Shown: positions 53,707-63,565 of the stretch, one piece after another | Position numbering within the stretch: the first letter of the stretch is position 1 | Layout of the letters: each line of letters begins with the position of its first letter | DNA from: Stieleria varia | GTDB taxonomy: Bacteria; Planctomycetota; Planctomycetia; Pirellulales; Pirellulaceae | Assembly (NCBI RefSeq): GCF_038443385.1 | Contig: NZ_CP151726.1 | Coordinates: 7,998,001 to 8,062,000, forward strand | Direction: 5' to 3' | DNA: 64,000 nt | Notes under the pieces: generated by a model | Told to the model about the DNA's origin: nothing | Databases searched by the model: none | Seen by the model: only the letters and a program-made list of their open reading frames with translations | Translations under genes and position numbers: made by a program

Positions 53707-55017
53707 CTAAGCCTCCACCAAATCGCGATCCTTGGTCTCGGGCAACGTCAGTATGATCGCAATCCCCACCAAGAACAGCAGCGACAAGCCCATCACGGCT
53801 GTGCTCAGCGAAACGTCCTCACGGCTCTTCAACCACCCAGAAAACAGCAACACGGGAACCGCCATCATCCGACCGCCGTTGAAACAAAAGCTCGCACCCG
53901 TGGCGCGAATATTCGTTGGAAACAACTCGGGAAAGTAAATCGCGTAGCCCGAATGCATTCCCAACGTCAAAAACCCAAACACGGGTAACAAGATCAACAA
54001 CTGTGTGTACGTCTGCGGCAAAAAACAAACGCAAGGTACGATCGCCAACGCTGCGGCATGAAACCCGATGAACGTCCGCTTGCGGCCGAACCTGGCAGCC
54101 AACGGGCCGAAGGACAGCAATCCCAAACCACCACCAGTGGCCTGCACGATCCCGTAAGCAAACTTGGCCCTTGATTTCGCGTCTTCCTCCACCACACCTC
54201 GCTCCAACAGAAACTCGCGCACGATATCCTGCCCCGCCACCGTCACTGCCCAAAACGTTCCAAGCCCGACTGCCGCCAACAGCATCCCGCGAATGGCCAA
54301 GCCATTCCATTGGGAGTTGAGCAACAACTCTCGGAAACTGCCCATCTGACTGACCTCGGTCGACCGCCTGCGTTCTTCCCATCGCTGAGGCTCTTTGACG
54401 CTGACACGAACCCAAACGATCAACAATGCGGGCAAGACTCCGATCAAATAGGCGTACCGCCATTGCGACGCCACCCAGATCCCGACCAAAGCGGCCAGCC
54501 ACGTCCCCAAGATGCTCGTCGCATGAAAGATCCCCGACGCATGCGCTCGCGCGTGCTTGGGAAATACCTCCGCGACCAAGCTGGCGGCAACGGCCCACTC
54601 GCCGCCAATGCCCAGTGCGACCAAGAATCGCAATCCACCGATCGTGTAGATGTCGCTGGCAAAAAAAGTCAGGCCCGAAAACACGCTGTACATCAGGATC
54701 GTCGCGATCATGATCGGCTGCCGTCCATAACGGTCGGCCAATGAACCGAACAGCAGCCCGCCGATCGTACCGCCACAGAGGAAGATCGCAAGAAAGAAGT
54801 CCCCCCACTGCTTGGTCGCCGCCTCATCACCGCCCAACACCTCAAGCAACATGTCTTGACGGGTGATGTTAAAGATCTGACCTTCGTATACGTCAAACAC
54901 CCAACCGGCGCAAGCGATGATCAACACCAGCCACTGATAGTTTGTGACACCGTGATACCACTTGCGAGGCTCCGTTTGCGTCTGTTCCGTATTCGGCGCT
55001 TCGTTGTCCGCGTTCAT
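53707..55017 (-). CDS. MFS transporter, metabolite:H+ symporter type
   Basis: 436 residues with 12 predicted helices. The loop-2 MFS motif is GSLADRYGRQP and the mirrored one is GPLAARFGRKR. Helix 4/5 sequences GIGGEWAVAASLVAEVFPKHARAHASG and the C-terminal FPELFPTNIRATGASFCFNGGR are typical of the sugar/aromatic-acid symporter branch. The substrate is not evident, but the neighbours suggest an organic acid or sulfonate. It lies between the dioxygenase (41 bp upstream) and the TauE-like gene (6 bp downstream). Confidence 0.88.
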   Translation of the reverse strand: MNADNEAPNTEQTQTEPRKWYHGVTNYQWLVLIIACAGWVFDVYEGQIFNITRQDMLLEVLGGDEAATKQWGDFFLAIFLCGGTIGGLLFGSLADRYGRQPIMIATILMYSVFSGLTFFASDIYTIGGLRFLVALGIGGEWAVAASLVAEVFPKHARAHASGIFHATSILGTWLAALVGIWVASQWRYAYLIGVLPALLIVWVRVSVKEPQRWEERRRSTEVSQMGSFRELLLNSQWNGLAIRGMLLAAVGLGTFWAVTVAGQDIVREFLLERGVVEEDAKSRAKFAYGIVQATGGGLGLLSFGPLAARFGRKRTFIGFHAAALAIVPCVCFLPQTYTQLLILLPVFGFLTLGMHSGYAIYFPELFPTNIRATGASFCFNGGRMMAVPVLLFSGWLKSREDVSLSTAVMGLSLLFLVGIAIILTLPETKDRDLVEA

Positions 55018-55057
55018 GCGTACCGACTTGTCTAGAGATTGGGATTGATCGCGAAGA

Positions 55058-56068
55058 CTAGGAAACCGTCAAAGCATGTGTTCGCATTTCAGCAAGTGAT
55101 GCCAAGATCTTTCGCGTGCCTGAAAACGGTCGACGCGCATGCATGGCAACCGTGTTGTCCAACAGCACAACATCACCTTGAACCCATTGATGGTCGTAAC
55201 AAAGTTCTTCCGATAACTCGATCGCCACATTGACGGCTTCGCTATCCAGCGGCGTACCGTCACCATGACGAATCGCTTTGGACGGATCGTTGCGATCATC
55301 GCTCCAGCCACAATACGCGGCGATCAATTGATTAAAGAAAGTTTTTTGACCAGGCGCGACTTCCATCACCGCAGGCAACGGCGGCGTGGTCGCTTTCAAG
55401 CATCCGTTGTCCATCCACTCATACGAGTACCTCAATTCACCCAAACGCGACTCGGCTTCCTCGCGAGTCTGCACACCCAGCGTGCTCTGCCAACTTCGCC
55501 CCATCCCGGACTTGGCATCGTCGCTATCGGGCATCACGTTGGTGTAACACAAGCCTTTCTCTTCGCACGTCTTGGCAAATTCCGGGCAGCGTTCCGCCAA
55601 TTTCTGGAACAACAAATCGCTGCGACACAACGGCGTCGCACCACCGCTCTGGGCCGGGATCTCGCAGTAAAAAAAGATGTACTTGGGGTACAGAGGCGTC
55701 TGCGCCATCTCATGGTGAAAAAAGATTCTCACCTCAGGCGGAGCTTCGTTGGCCGAAAACACGCGTTCAGTTCGATTGACACGCACCGCGTTTGACAGTG
55801 ATTTCTTGTACGGAAAATTCTCTAACTGCAGTTCGCTGACAACACGATCAAAGGCTTCGACCGTCGACGTTGGAAATCCTCTCAACGCGACCGCCCCATG
55901 AACACGCATCAAACGCAACAGTTCCTCGCGATTCTCCGCCACCCACCGGGCGGTATCCTCCAAGGTCGCATTCGCATCATCACACGCAAACACGTAGGGA
56001 AATCGAGAATCGCCGTAAGCCTGCTGCCCATCAACCGTGGCATTGGCATTCACTGACAATGAGTTCAT
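55058..56068 (-). CDS. TauD/TfdA-family Fe(II)/2-oxoglutarate dioxygenase
   Basis: 336 residues. The metal triad is HHE in IFFHHEMAQTP (H118/H119 with E120; the family uses H-x-D/E) and the distal His in DNTVAMHARRPFSG (about H310), followed by the 2-oxoglutarate arginine in GTRKIL (about R319). VHGAVALRGFPT near residue 57 is the family's N-terminal motif. Clades include taurine, alkylsulfonate, 2,4-D and clavaminate-type oxygenases. Adjacency to MFS and TauE/SafE genes in one transcript favours a sulfonate or an organic acid as substrate. It is the first gene of the operon. Confidence 0.87.
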   Translation of the reverse strand: MNSLSVNANATVDGQQAYGDSRFPYVFACDDANATLEDTARWVAENREELLRLMRVHGAVALRGFPTSTVEAFDRVVSELQLENFPYKKSLSNAVRVNRTERVFSANEAPPEVRIFFHHEMAQTPLYPKYIFFYCEIPAQSGGATPLCRSDLLFQKLAERCPEFAKTCEEKGLCYTNVMPDSDDAKSGMGRSWQSTLGVQTREEAESRLGELRYSYEWMDNGCLKATTPPLPAVMEVAPGQKTFFNQLIAAYCGWSDDRNDPSKAIRHGDGTPLDSEAVNVAIELSEELCYDHQWVQGDVVLLDNTVAMHARRPFSGTRKILASLAEMRTHALTVS

Positions 56069-56209
56069 TTGGATTGAATGTTCTGAAAGAAACTGCGGGG
56101 TGGGGGAAGTACACGACCGCTAACTTAATGGGTGCGCGACCTCCCATGTCCGGCCAGAGCCGATTTGCGAGAACTTTTTCAACGACATCACACGCAACGA
56201 CAACGCGTG

Positions 56210-57361
56210 TCAGACGACGTGATCACGCAGCGACTGGACGATTCGCTGCGATACTCGGCTGAGAGAGTAGCGGCTGAATAACTCATCGCGGATCGATACG
56301 ATCGTCGCTTGATCGACATCCAACGCGTTTTTCAGAGCCTGATCAAGGCTGTCGACGTCCGCCAAATCGAACGCACCAAACCGACCGACGCTTGGCAAAA
56401 TTTCATCCACCGATGTGCCCCGGACGTAGCAGACCGATGTCCCCACGTAGTAGGCTTCCACTGCGGGCAACCCAAACCCCTCAATCTCACTGGGCATCAA
56501 CAGCACCCTGGCTCGACCGACCCACGACTGCAACTGGGGTAGCGTTTGCCGAGGCAGCAACTCCACGTGCTGCAATTCAGCCAAAATCGACCGCCCCGCC
56601 ACATCCAATTCACCGACCAGTTTCAACGGCGGCAATGATCCCGAACGCTGCTGCAGTGTTCGCCACATCTCCAACAGACGATTGGTCTTCTTGTGAGGAG
56701 AAGTCGAAGCGAGATGAACGACAAAATCCTCCTTTTGAAAATCCTTCAGCCGCAATGTTTCCCATACACTGCCCTCGTACGTGACCTCGATCTTGGGCTG
56801 CGGCAATCGATGACGATCACAAAAATCACGCAGTTGATTGGCCGCGTGATTGGAGATCGTCAACACGCAATCCAACCTCGTCAGACTGCGTTTGGTCACA
56901 TTGATCCAATAGCGGAACGCGCCAGCAGTCCGTGTCTCGGGATAATGGTCCGCGTAATGCTGAACAATGGTGTCGTGCATCGTGCCGACAGAGGGCAACC
57001 GGGCGACTGCAAATCGAGGAACGTAACCTTTGGGATAATACCAAACGTCCACATCAGGCCGGGCGATCCAAGGATGAACCGAATCGGCGATCAAACGTCC
57101 CAACGAGTGATCGGTCCGAAATGGCAAACGAATCGTCCTGAATCGAGACTCACGCTGATGATGCGAACTGCGACTGGTGATCTGCGTCATCAATAAATCA
57201 TTTCGCTTGGCCATCTCACCGAGCAAAGATTCTGTCATCGACGTGATGCCGAGACTACGGTCACGGTGCGGGTTTTGATCGGCCAAGTAGACCGCCACCC
57301 GCAACACTTCTAAGTCTCGCTCACTGAGCTGGATCGGCTGTGCCGCTATCACGCTACTCAT
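56210..57361 (-). CDS. GT4-type glycosyltransferase
   Basis: 383 residues. GT-B fold: N-terminal half with LRVAVYLADQNPHRDRSLGITSMTESLL and a substrate helix; hinge ISNHAANQLRDFC; C-terminal donor domain with VVHLASTSPHKKTNRLLEMW, KLVGEL and the retaining-GT E-x7-E motif in PSEIEGFGLPAVEAYYVGT. No signal peptide. It overlaps the upstream glycosyltransferase gene by 4 bp (ATGA), so the two act in one pathway, probably surface polysaccharide or glycan assembly. The sugar donor cannot be inferred. Confidence 0.87.
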   Translation of the reverse strand: MSSVIAAQPIQLSERDLEVLRVAVYLADQNPHRDRSLGITSMTESLLGEMAKRNDLLMTQITSRSSHHQRESRFRTIRLPFRTDHSLGRLIADSVHPWIARPDVDVWYYPKGYVPRFAVARLPSVGTMHDTIVQHYADHYPETRTAGAFRYWINVTKRSLTRLDCVLTISNHAANQLRDFCDRHRLPQPKIEVTYEGSVWETLRLKDFQKEDFVVHLASTSPHKKTNRLLEMWRTLQQRSGSLPPLKLVGELDVAGRSILAELQHVELLPRQTLPQLQSWVGRARVLLMPSEIEGFGLPAVEAYYVGTSVCYVRGTSVDEILPSVGRFGAFDLADVDSLDQALKNALDVDQATIVSIRDELFSRYSLSRVSQRIVQSLRDHVV

Positions 57362-58662
57362 GAACGACTCCCCGAAGATTGCAGTGATGTCGATCGGACG
57401 GGAGTCTCTGACTGCAAATCCGACTGCAAATCCACGCTTGGTGAGATCGGCAAACCTCGCCGTCTCGCAATCGCATTACCGACCGCCAATACGAACTGAT
57501 CCGCCGACGCCTGAGGTGTCCTGCCCCGAACCGACAAACGTGCACGCTGCGACATTTCCTGCCGCTGCTCAGGCGTCAACGTCACGTAGCGACTCAACGC
57601 CAGTCCCAATGATTCGATGAATTCTGGATCGTACAAATACCCATTCACACCCGACTGCAGGAGCGTCGTCGCCGCCTGACTATGACAGCTTCCGATCACT
57701 GCCAAGCCTGAGAACAAAGCCTCATCAACCACCAACCCCCATTCATCACCAAGCGTCGGAAACAACATCACGTCGTTCGCTCCGTAGTGCTGCCGAATCT
57801 CGTCCGGATCGCAATGACCATGCAGAATCAATTCAACATTCTCCGGCATCTGTTGGCCTCGAAGCTGGGATTCCAACGGCCCACTGCCCACTAAATTCCA
57901 TTGGACTCGCCTCTCTGGATTTTGGCGAGCCCAAAGACCGAGCTGCTCCATCGCCTGCACCACACCCTTACGCGCAGCAAGCTGACCAACGGTCAAAATA
58001 CGGATCGCTTCACCGCGACCAGAATCCCCCGACCATGACTCCAGTCGCTCTCCCAGGAACGCTTTCTCTGGATCCGACGCGTAATTCCAAGCCGACATGT
58101 TTTGCGTCGTCGCCCCAAGCGACAGCAGCAAACGCTCACAACTGGGACCATTCTGCGTCACCCAATCGGCGCGCCGTAGCAACCGCCTGCGGACAAACCG
58201 ACGTATGCCCCCGCGTCCCGCTTCGCTTCGCTCCGATGCGTAGACCGCCACCACATGAGCACACGTTCGACTCAACGTTCGGTGCAACGAAGAAAAAAAC
58301 GTTCGCGCCCCCAGCTCCAACGAAACGATCGCATCCGGGTCCAATCGACGCAGTTGACTCAAGCTATCCAAGGGCACATGAATGTAGTTGTGCTCCTCAT
58401 ACCCCCCTGGATGCTTGACCGTCCGCGTGATGGTCCACGTTTTTTGCACGATCACATCCAGACCTCCTGCATCCATTTCCCACTGCCGATTAGCCTCCAT
58501 CTCGACCGAGGAAAGCACCGTCAGCCGTCCGACCCGTTTGGCGACTTCCTTCAACACCGCCACCAAATTGGGCGCAACGAAATTGACCAGAAAGACGACA
58601 TGTGCGTCTCCGGCGAGTAATTGGGGATCGGTTGGGCGTTGCGGAACAGGTACCTCGGGCAT
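57358..58662 (-). CDS. GT4-type glycosyltransferase
   Basis: 434 residues. The C-terminal donor domain has ILTVGQLAARKGVVQAMEQLGLW, WNLVGSGPLESQLRGQ, ILHGHCDPDEIRQHYGANDVMLFPTLGDEWGLVVDEALFSGLAVIGS with the E-x7-E pair, and a long Ser/Gln-rich tail (about 405-434). The N-terminal domain contains HVVFLVNFVAPNLVAVLKEVAKRVGRLTVLSS. It precedes the second GT4 gene, and the 217-bp gap upstream toward 58880 holds no gene. Confidence 0.87.
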   Translation of the reverse strand: MPEVPVPQRPTDPQLLAGDAHVVFLVNFVAPNLVAVLKEVAKRVGRLTVLSSVEMEANRQWEMDAGGLDVIVQKTWTITRTVKHPGGYEEHNYIHVPLDSLSQLRRLDPDAIVSLELGARTFFSSLHRTLSRTCAHVVAVYASERSEAGRGGIRRFVRRRLLRRADWVTQNGPSCERLLLSLGATTQNMSAWNYASDPEKAFLGERLESWSGDSGRGEAIRILTVGQLAARKGVVQAMEQLGLWARQNPERRVQWNLVGSGPLESQLRGQQMPENVELILHGHCDPDEIRQHYGANDVMLFPTLGDEWGLVVDEALFSGLAVIGSCHSQAATTLLQSGVNGYLYDPEFIESLGLALSRYVTLTPEQRQEMSQRARLSVRGRTPQASADQFVLAVGNAIARRRGLPISPSVDLQSDLQSETPVRSTSLQSSGSRS

Positions 58663-58879
58663 CGCGACATTATCGATGCCCGTCCCAATTTTTTCAGAGC
58701 TTTTTTGTCAGGTCACCGTGAATTCTGACCCTTTTTTGTCCACATTCCATCGCGAATGGGTTCAAACCAGCACTATGGGGGCGATGCGGCCGACCCCCCT
58801 TGAGGCAAACGGGCTCCCAAACCCGCCCTAAATGCGAACCGCCGCCCACTCGGGAAACAGCTCGCCGTAGTTCATCGCG

Positions 58880-59479
58880 TCATACAGTGGACCCCGGCAA
58901 TAAGGACCGGACCCAATCGTTGGGCACCATGTCGATGGTCAAGTTGATGCGTTCCTCCAACCCGCCATGCGTGATCCGATGCGGATCGGTCAGCCTCAGA
59001 TACCAACACTCTCCCGCTTTCATCGGCACCACTGTCCCATTGAGAAAAAACTCCACCGCATCCTCTGTTTTGATCGGCACCGTCAGCCGTATCACGGACT
59101 TTGGGATCTCAAGTCCCAATGTCGGATCAGTGTGCTCATCCACGACCGCACCGGCAGCTAGACGCAGCAAACGCACGAGCGTGACGCTGCAGTGAGCCCG
59201 AAAGAAATCCACCACGCTGGTGAGATAAGGAAACGACGTCAGCGCAGGTGTATCCAGCCACGGCGTCCACGATCCGTCCGCATAATCCGCAGCCGGTGGT
59301 GGAGGGTTCAGTGACGAATCGACCAAGTGCGCCGGGGACCTCAGCGGCAGGACATCGTAGTACAGAAAATCCGCCAACTGCATCGCACGGACTTCATCAA
59401 GCATCCGCTCTGCATCAAACGTGAAATCAAGCCGAATCCGATCACCCATCGTCCCGTTACCCGTCGCATGATCAGTCAT
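58880..59479 (-). CDS. Aspartyl/asparaginyl beta-hydroxylase-like protein
   Basis: 199 residues from the ATG at 59479 (the frame opens at 59518). The double-stranded beta-helix signature is present: metal ligands H-x-D in VVDEHTDPTLG and the distal His in RITHGGLEERINLTIDM with an arginine for 2-oxoglutarate (E-R-I). VIRLTVPIKTEDAVEFFLNG and MKAGECWYLRLTDPH are the family's strands. Such enzymes hydroxylate Asp/Asn side chains of proteins or free amino acids or modify glycan-related substrates. It lies upstream of the GT4 pair in the same direction. Confidence 0.82.
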   Translation of the reverse strand: MTDHATGNGTMGDRIRLDFTFDAERMLDEVRAMQLADFLYYDVLPLRSPAHLVDSSLNPPPPAADYADGSWTPWLDTPALTSFPYLTSVVDFFRAHCSVTLVRLLRLAAGAVVDEHTDPTLGLEIPKSVIRLTVPIKTEDAVEFFLNGTVVPMKAGECWYLRLTDPHRITHGGLEERINLTIDMVPNDWVRSLLPGSTV

Positions 59480-59579
59480 GATGGAACCTCGGTTTATCGA
59501 ATCATCAGCAATACCCATCCGATTGTACTCAATTCAAAGGATCATCGTCGCTCGTCTCTCCGGTTCAAGAACGCTCCCA

Positions 59580-61140
59580 CATCCAGCACTCAAACGCCAT
59601 CGACCTGGAAGGTCGAGCGACATTGTCGTTCGACTCTCAGAGTCGAAAACGCTCCCACACCACCCCAAAGCCAAGAACCGCATCCAGGACTCAAACGCCA
59701 TCGACCTGAAAGGTCGAGCGACATTGTCGTTCGACTCTCAGAGTCGAAAACGCTCCCACACCACCCCAAAGCCAAGAACCGAACCCAGGACTCAAACGCC
59801 ATCGACCTGGAAGGTCGAGCGACAATGTCGTTCGACTCTCAGAGTCGAAAACGCTCCCACACCACCCCAAAGCCAAGAACCGAACCCAGGACTCAAACGC
59901 CATCGACCTGGAACGTCGAGCGACAATGTCGTTCGACTCTCAGAGTCGAAAACGCTCCCACACCACCCCAAAGCCAAGAACCGAACCCAGGACTCAAACG
60001 CCATCGACCTGGAAGGTCGAGCGACAATGTCGTTCGACTCTCAGAGTCGAAAACGCTCCCACACCACCCCAAAGCCAAGAACCGAACCCAGGACTCAAAC
60101 GCCATCGACCTGAAAGGTCGAGCGACATTGTCCTTCGACTCTCAGAGTCGAAAACGCTCCCACACCATCCCAAAGCCAAGAACCGAACCCAGGGCTCCAA
60201 CGCTATCGACCTGGAAGGTCGAGCGACAATGTCGTTCGACTCTCAGAGTCGAAAACGCTCCCACACCACCCCAAAGCCAGGAACCGCACCCAGCACTCTA
60301 ACGCCATCGACCTGGAAGGTCGAGCGACAATGTCGTTCGACTCTCAGAGTCGAAAACGCTCCCACACCATCCCAAAGCCAAGAACCGCACCCAGCACTCA
60401 AACGCCATCGACCTGGAAGGTCGAGCGACATTGTCGTTCGACTCTCAGAGTCGAAAACGCTCCCACACCACCCCAGAGCCAAGAACCGCATTCAGCACTC
60501 GAACGCCATCGACCTGGAAGGTCGAGCGACAATGTCGTTCGACTCTCAGAGTCGAAAACGCTCCCACGCCATCCCAAAGCCAAGAACCGAACCCAGGACT
60601 CAAACGCCATCGACCTGAAAGGTCGAGCGACATTGTCGTTCGACTCTCAGAGTCGAAAACGCTCCCACACCACCCCAAAGCCAAGAACCGAACCCAGGAC
60701 TCAAACGCCATCGACCTGGAAGGTCGAGCGACAATGTCGTTCGACTCTCAGAGTCGAAAACGCTCCCACACCACCCCAAAGCCAAGAACCGAACCCAGGA
60801 CTCAAACGCCATCGACCTGGAACGTCGAGCGACAATGTCGTTCGACTCTCAGAGTCGAAAACGCTTCAACGCCACCCCAGAGCCAAGAACCGCATCCAGC
60901 ACTCAAACGCCATCGACCTGGAAGGTCGAGCGACATTGTCGTTCGACTCTCAGAGTCGAAAACGCTCCCACACCATCCCAAAGCCAAGAACCGCACCCAG
61001 GACTCAAACGCCATCGACCTGAAAGGTCGAGCGACATTGTCGTTCGACTCACAGAGTCGAAAACGCTTCAACGCCACCCCAAAGCCAAGAGCCGCACCCA
61101 GGGCTCAAACGCCATTGACCTGGAAGGTCGAGCGACATTG
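59580..61140. repeat. 101-bp tandem repeat array, about 15.5 copies
   Basis: Fifteen full units and a partial one with period 101 bp (unit starts at about 59599, 59700, 59801 ... 61013, 61114). Each unit has two palindromes, CGACCTGGAAGGTCG and CGACTCTCAGAGTCG, separated by AGCGACANTGTCGTT, then a variable spacer (ACGCTCCCACACCACCCCAA...GGACTCAAACGCCAT). Units 2-4 and 11-13 share the same series of variants (CTGAAAGG, CTGGAAGG, CTGGAACG), indicating block duplication of 303 bp. The unit lacks stop codons in several frames, so long but false open frames run through it. It abuts the stop codon of the sulfatase gene (61141). Confidence 0.95.
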
Positions 61141-63324
61141 TCACAGCTCGATCACCACTTTCGTCACCTTTCCGCTCAGCGGATTGGGCGACTCGTAGTC
61201 GTCCACGTTTCCTCCGCTGTCTTGCCCCACCTGCAAACCGTCGATCGGTTGACTCGTCATCGGCCAAGCAATCGCACTCTCCGCCACGACTTTGTCGTCC
61301 ACGAATAACTTCGCCGCACCTTTGCGTCCCACCGAGACACGGATCTTGCAATCACCCATCACGAGAGATTCGCTCACCATCGACTCACGTTTTCCAGCAA
61401 TCGTTGCGCAAAACACTGGCCTGCCATCACGAATGTGCAACGACCAGCCGTGTGCCGTCCCACCCTGAGCAACGACGACGCCGTCACCGTCAACGGAAAC
61501 CTGTGCCTCGACACTCAGTGGGCGTCCAACCACGTACGGTGCCGACTCGCCACCAAGGTCCGCGCCGCCAACAAGCTCAAATCGTCGTTGCTCCCTGTTT
61601 GCCGCATTCCTATCTGCAGCATTCTTCTTCGCCCCCGGATTGAGCGGCAACACGTTGGCGCGTTCGGCATAAGCGTGCCACATCTGAGCAAGCTCCTCTG
61701 CACGCTCCGGCATTTCGCTCGACAAGTCGTTTTGTTCGCTGCGATCCTTGGAGATGTCGTACAGCTCCCAAGGACCGTTGGCACCCTTGGCGACCAACTT
61801 GTCGTTCCCGACTCGGATCGCACGATTGCCTTCGTGCTCCCAGTAAATCGCCCTTTGCTCGATCGATTTCCCATCAAAGGTCGGCGCCAGTGAGACGCCC
61901 TCCATCGGCTTGATCGGCTTTCCGTCGTGATAAACGGCCGGATACTCCGCGCCACCGACATCCACGGCGGTCGCCATCAAATCGACCAAATGCCCTGGAG
62001 TCGAATCCAATTCGCCAGCACGCTTGATACGTTGCGGCCAATGCGCGATCAGCGGCGTCGAGATTCCGCCTTCATGGTTGTAATGTTTGTATTCACGAAA
62101 CGGCGTGTTGGACACGGTCGCCCAACCACGACCATAGCCGATGTAGGTATCCGCTCCACCCGCCATCACACCCTTGCCGGTTCGCACGGGATAGCCGTCA
62201 CGCGATTGCTTTGGCTGCATGTCGGGTTGCAGATAATCATCCGCCAACGGGGGCAACGTCGGCGCATCCGCTCGCGGTTGCCCATTCCCGCCACGGCCAT
62301 AGTTCTCCGCACACCCGCCGTTGTCTTGAAAGAAACAGATGAGAGTATTGTCAAACTGATCGGTGTCCTGAAGCGACTCAACAATCCGTCCGATCCCCTG
62401 ATCCATGCTGTCGATCATCGCGGCATAAACTTCCATGTTGTGTTTATCCCATTCCCAAAACTCGGTTTCCTTCCACTCGTCCGCAATGGGCCAGTTCACC
62501 GTGCTGTCTTCGGTGATCAAACCCAGCTCCAGCATCCTTCGATAACGAGCGTTTCGGACCGCGGCATACCCCTCATCGTACTTCCCGGTGTACTTGGCAA
62601 TGTCTTTGGGCAACGCGTGCATCGGCCAGTGGGCTGCAGTGAAGCTGACGTACAGAAAGAAAGGTTGATCGCCCGTCTGGATTCGATGCTCGTGAATGAA
62701 GCGACAAGCTTGATCCGCAATCGCATCGGTGTAGTAAAACGTTCCGTTGGATTGGTGAGCGACTGTGTACGCTGGATCGGCCAACGGTGAGATGTACTGG
62801 TTGTCACGCGTCAACGTGTTGGGGTCAAAGAAACTTCCCGCGCCATGGATCGTCCCGTAAAAACGGTCAAACCCACGCTGCAGCGGCCAGTTGAACTTGT
62901 CCGCATCCGTCTTCGGCCTGACTTCGCGAGTGACGTGCCATTTCCCGGAAAGGTACGCTCGATAACCGGCACTCTTGAGTGCTTCGGCGATTGTCACGCA
63001 GTTGCGATTCAGTTCGCCGCGATAACCGTCAAAACCACGATCCTCCATCATGTGCCCGATTCCGGCTTGATGGGGATACAACCCGGTCAGCAGACTCGCG
63101 CGTGTCGGGCAACAACGTCCCGTGTTGTAAAACTGCGTGTACCGAATCCCGCCGTCGGCCAGCATGTTCAAATTCGGCGTGCTAATCTCGCCACCGTAAC
63201 ACTCGATGTCCGAGTAACCCATGTCGTCCGACATGATGTAAACGATGTTGGGCTTTTCAGCCGCGGAGGCAACGGCAAGGACAAGGAGTCCAAATGCAAC
63301 GGACAGGGTGGATCGAAAGATCAT
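61141..63324 (-). CDS. Secreted sulfatase with C-terminal lectin-like domain
   Basis: 727 residues from the ATG at 63324. Signal peptide: STLSVAFGLLVLAVASAA. The sulfatase signature is C71 in CCPTRASLLTG (C-x-P-x-R-x3-L-T-G), where the Cys is converted to formylglycine. Metal ligands lie in SDDMGYSD (N-terminal) and QDNGGCAENYGRGGN. Other arylsulfatase motifs: KWHVTREV, HPIADEWK-type helix, TPLIAHWPQRIK. The C-terminal ~150 residues (PLSVEAQVSVDGDGVVVAQGGTAHGWSLHIRDGRPVF...LFVDDKVVAES) form a LamG/concanavalin-like beta-sandwich, possibly for sulfated-polysaccharide binding. Planctomycetes carry many sulfatases for algal glycans. The gene ends 1 bp after the 101-bp repeat array. Confidence 0.93.
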   Translation of the reverse strand: MIFRSTLSVAFGLLVLAVASAAEKPNIVYIMSDDMGYSDIECYGGEISTPNLNMLADGGIRYTQFYNTGRCCPTRASLLTGLYPHQAGIGHMMEDRGFDGYRGELNRNCVTIAEALKSAGYRAYLSGKWHVTREVRPKTDADKFNWPLQRGFDRFYGTIHGAGSFFDPNTLTRDNQYISPLADPAYTVAHQSNGTFYYTDAIADQACRFIHEHRIQTGDQPFFLYVSFTAAHWPMHALPKDIAKYTGKYDEGYAAVRNARYRRMLELGLITEDSTVNWPIADEWKETEFWEWDKHNMEVYAAMIDSMDQGIGRIVESLQDTDQFDNTLICFFQDNGGCAENYGRGGNGQPRADAPTLPPLADDYLQPDMQPKQSRDGYPVRTGKGVMAGGADTYIGYGRGWATVSNTPFREYKHYNHEGGISTPLIAHWPQRIKRAGELDSTPGHLVDLMATAVDVGGAEYPAVYHDGKPIKPMEGVSLAPTFDGKSIEQRAIYWEHEGNRAIRVGNDKLVAKGANGPWELYDISKDRSEQNDLSSEMPERAEELAQMWHAYAERANVLPLNPGAKKNAADRNAANREQRRFELVGGADLGGESAPYVVGRPLSVEAQVSVDGDGVVVAQGGTAHGWSLHIRDGRPVFCATIAGKRESMVSESLVMGDCKIRVSVGRKGAAKLFVDDKVVAESAIAWPMTSQPIDGLQVGQDSGGNVDDYESPNPLSGKVTKVVIEL

Positions 63325-63565
63325 TGTTGGAACGTAGAATCCAGCGTGGGGAATGACTTTTTCCGACAACAGATATTCAAACGCAGGTGGATTGAAATCA
63401 TCGGAATGCAGATTCGAGTATACCTAAGTCGGAACGTACCAGAGAGGATTCAGGTCACCTAAAACCTCGAAACTTTCCCCTCGACGGAACCTGTTGTGCC
63501 TCACTCCCCTCGTCAAAAACAATCCGTAGCAGAAATCTCTCGCCGGTTGCATTAGAATCGGTTCC

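Noticed and set aside
53819-54808. Alternative minus-strand frame inside the MFS gene
   Set aside because: Same strand but shifted frame; it lacks membrane helices, while the MFS frame has all family motifs.
58690-58745. Hairpin GTCAG-N13-CTGAC followed by CCTTTTTT as a terminator
   Set aside because: The T-run is on the plus strand, whereas the flanking genes are on the minus strand; no plus-strand transcript is expected to end there.
59580-61140. CRISPR array
   Set aside because: The whole 101-bp unit, including the would-be spacers, is repeated with only minor variants, and no cas genes are near.
59327-61308. Long overlapping open frames on both strands across the 101-bp repeat array
   Set aside because: They arise because the repeat unit lacks stop codons; the products repeat in shifted frames, have no domain, and the DNA is a palindromic tandem repeat.
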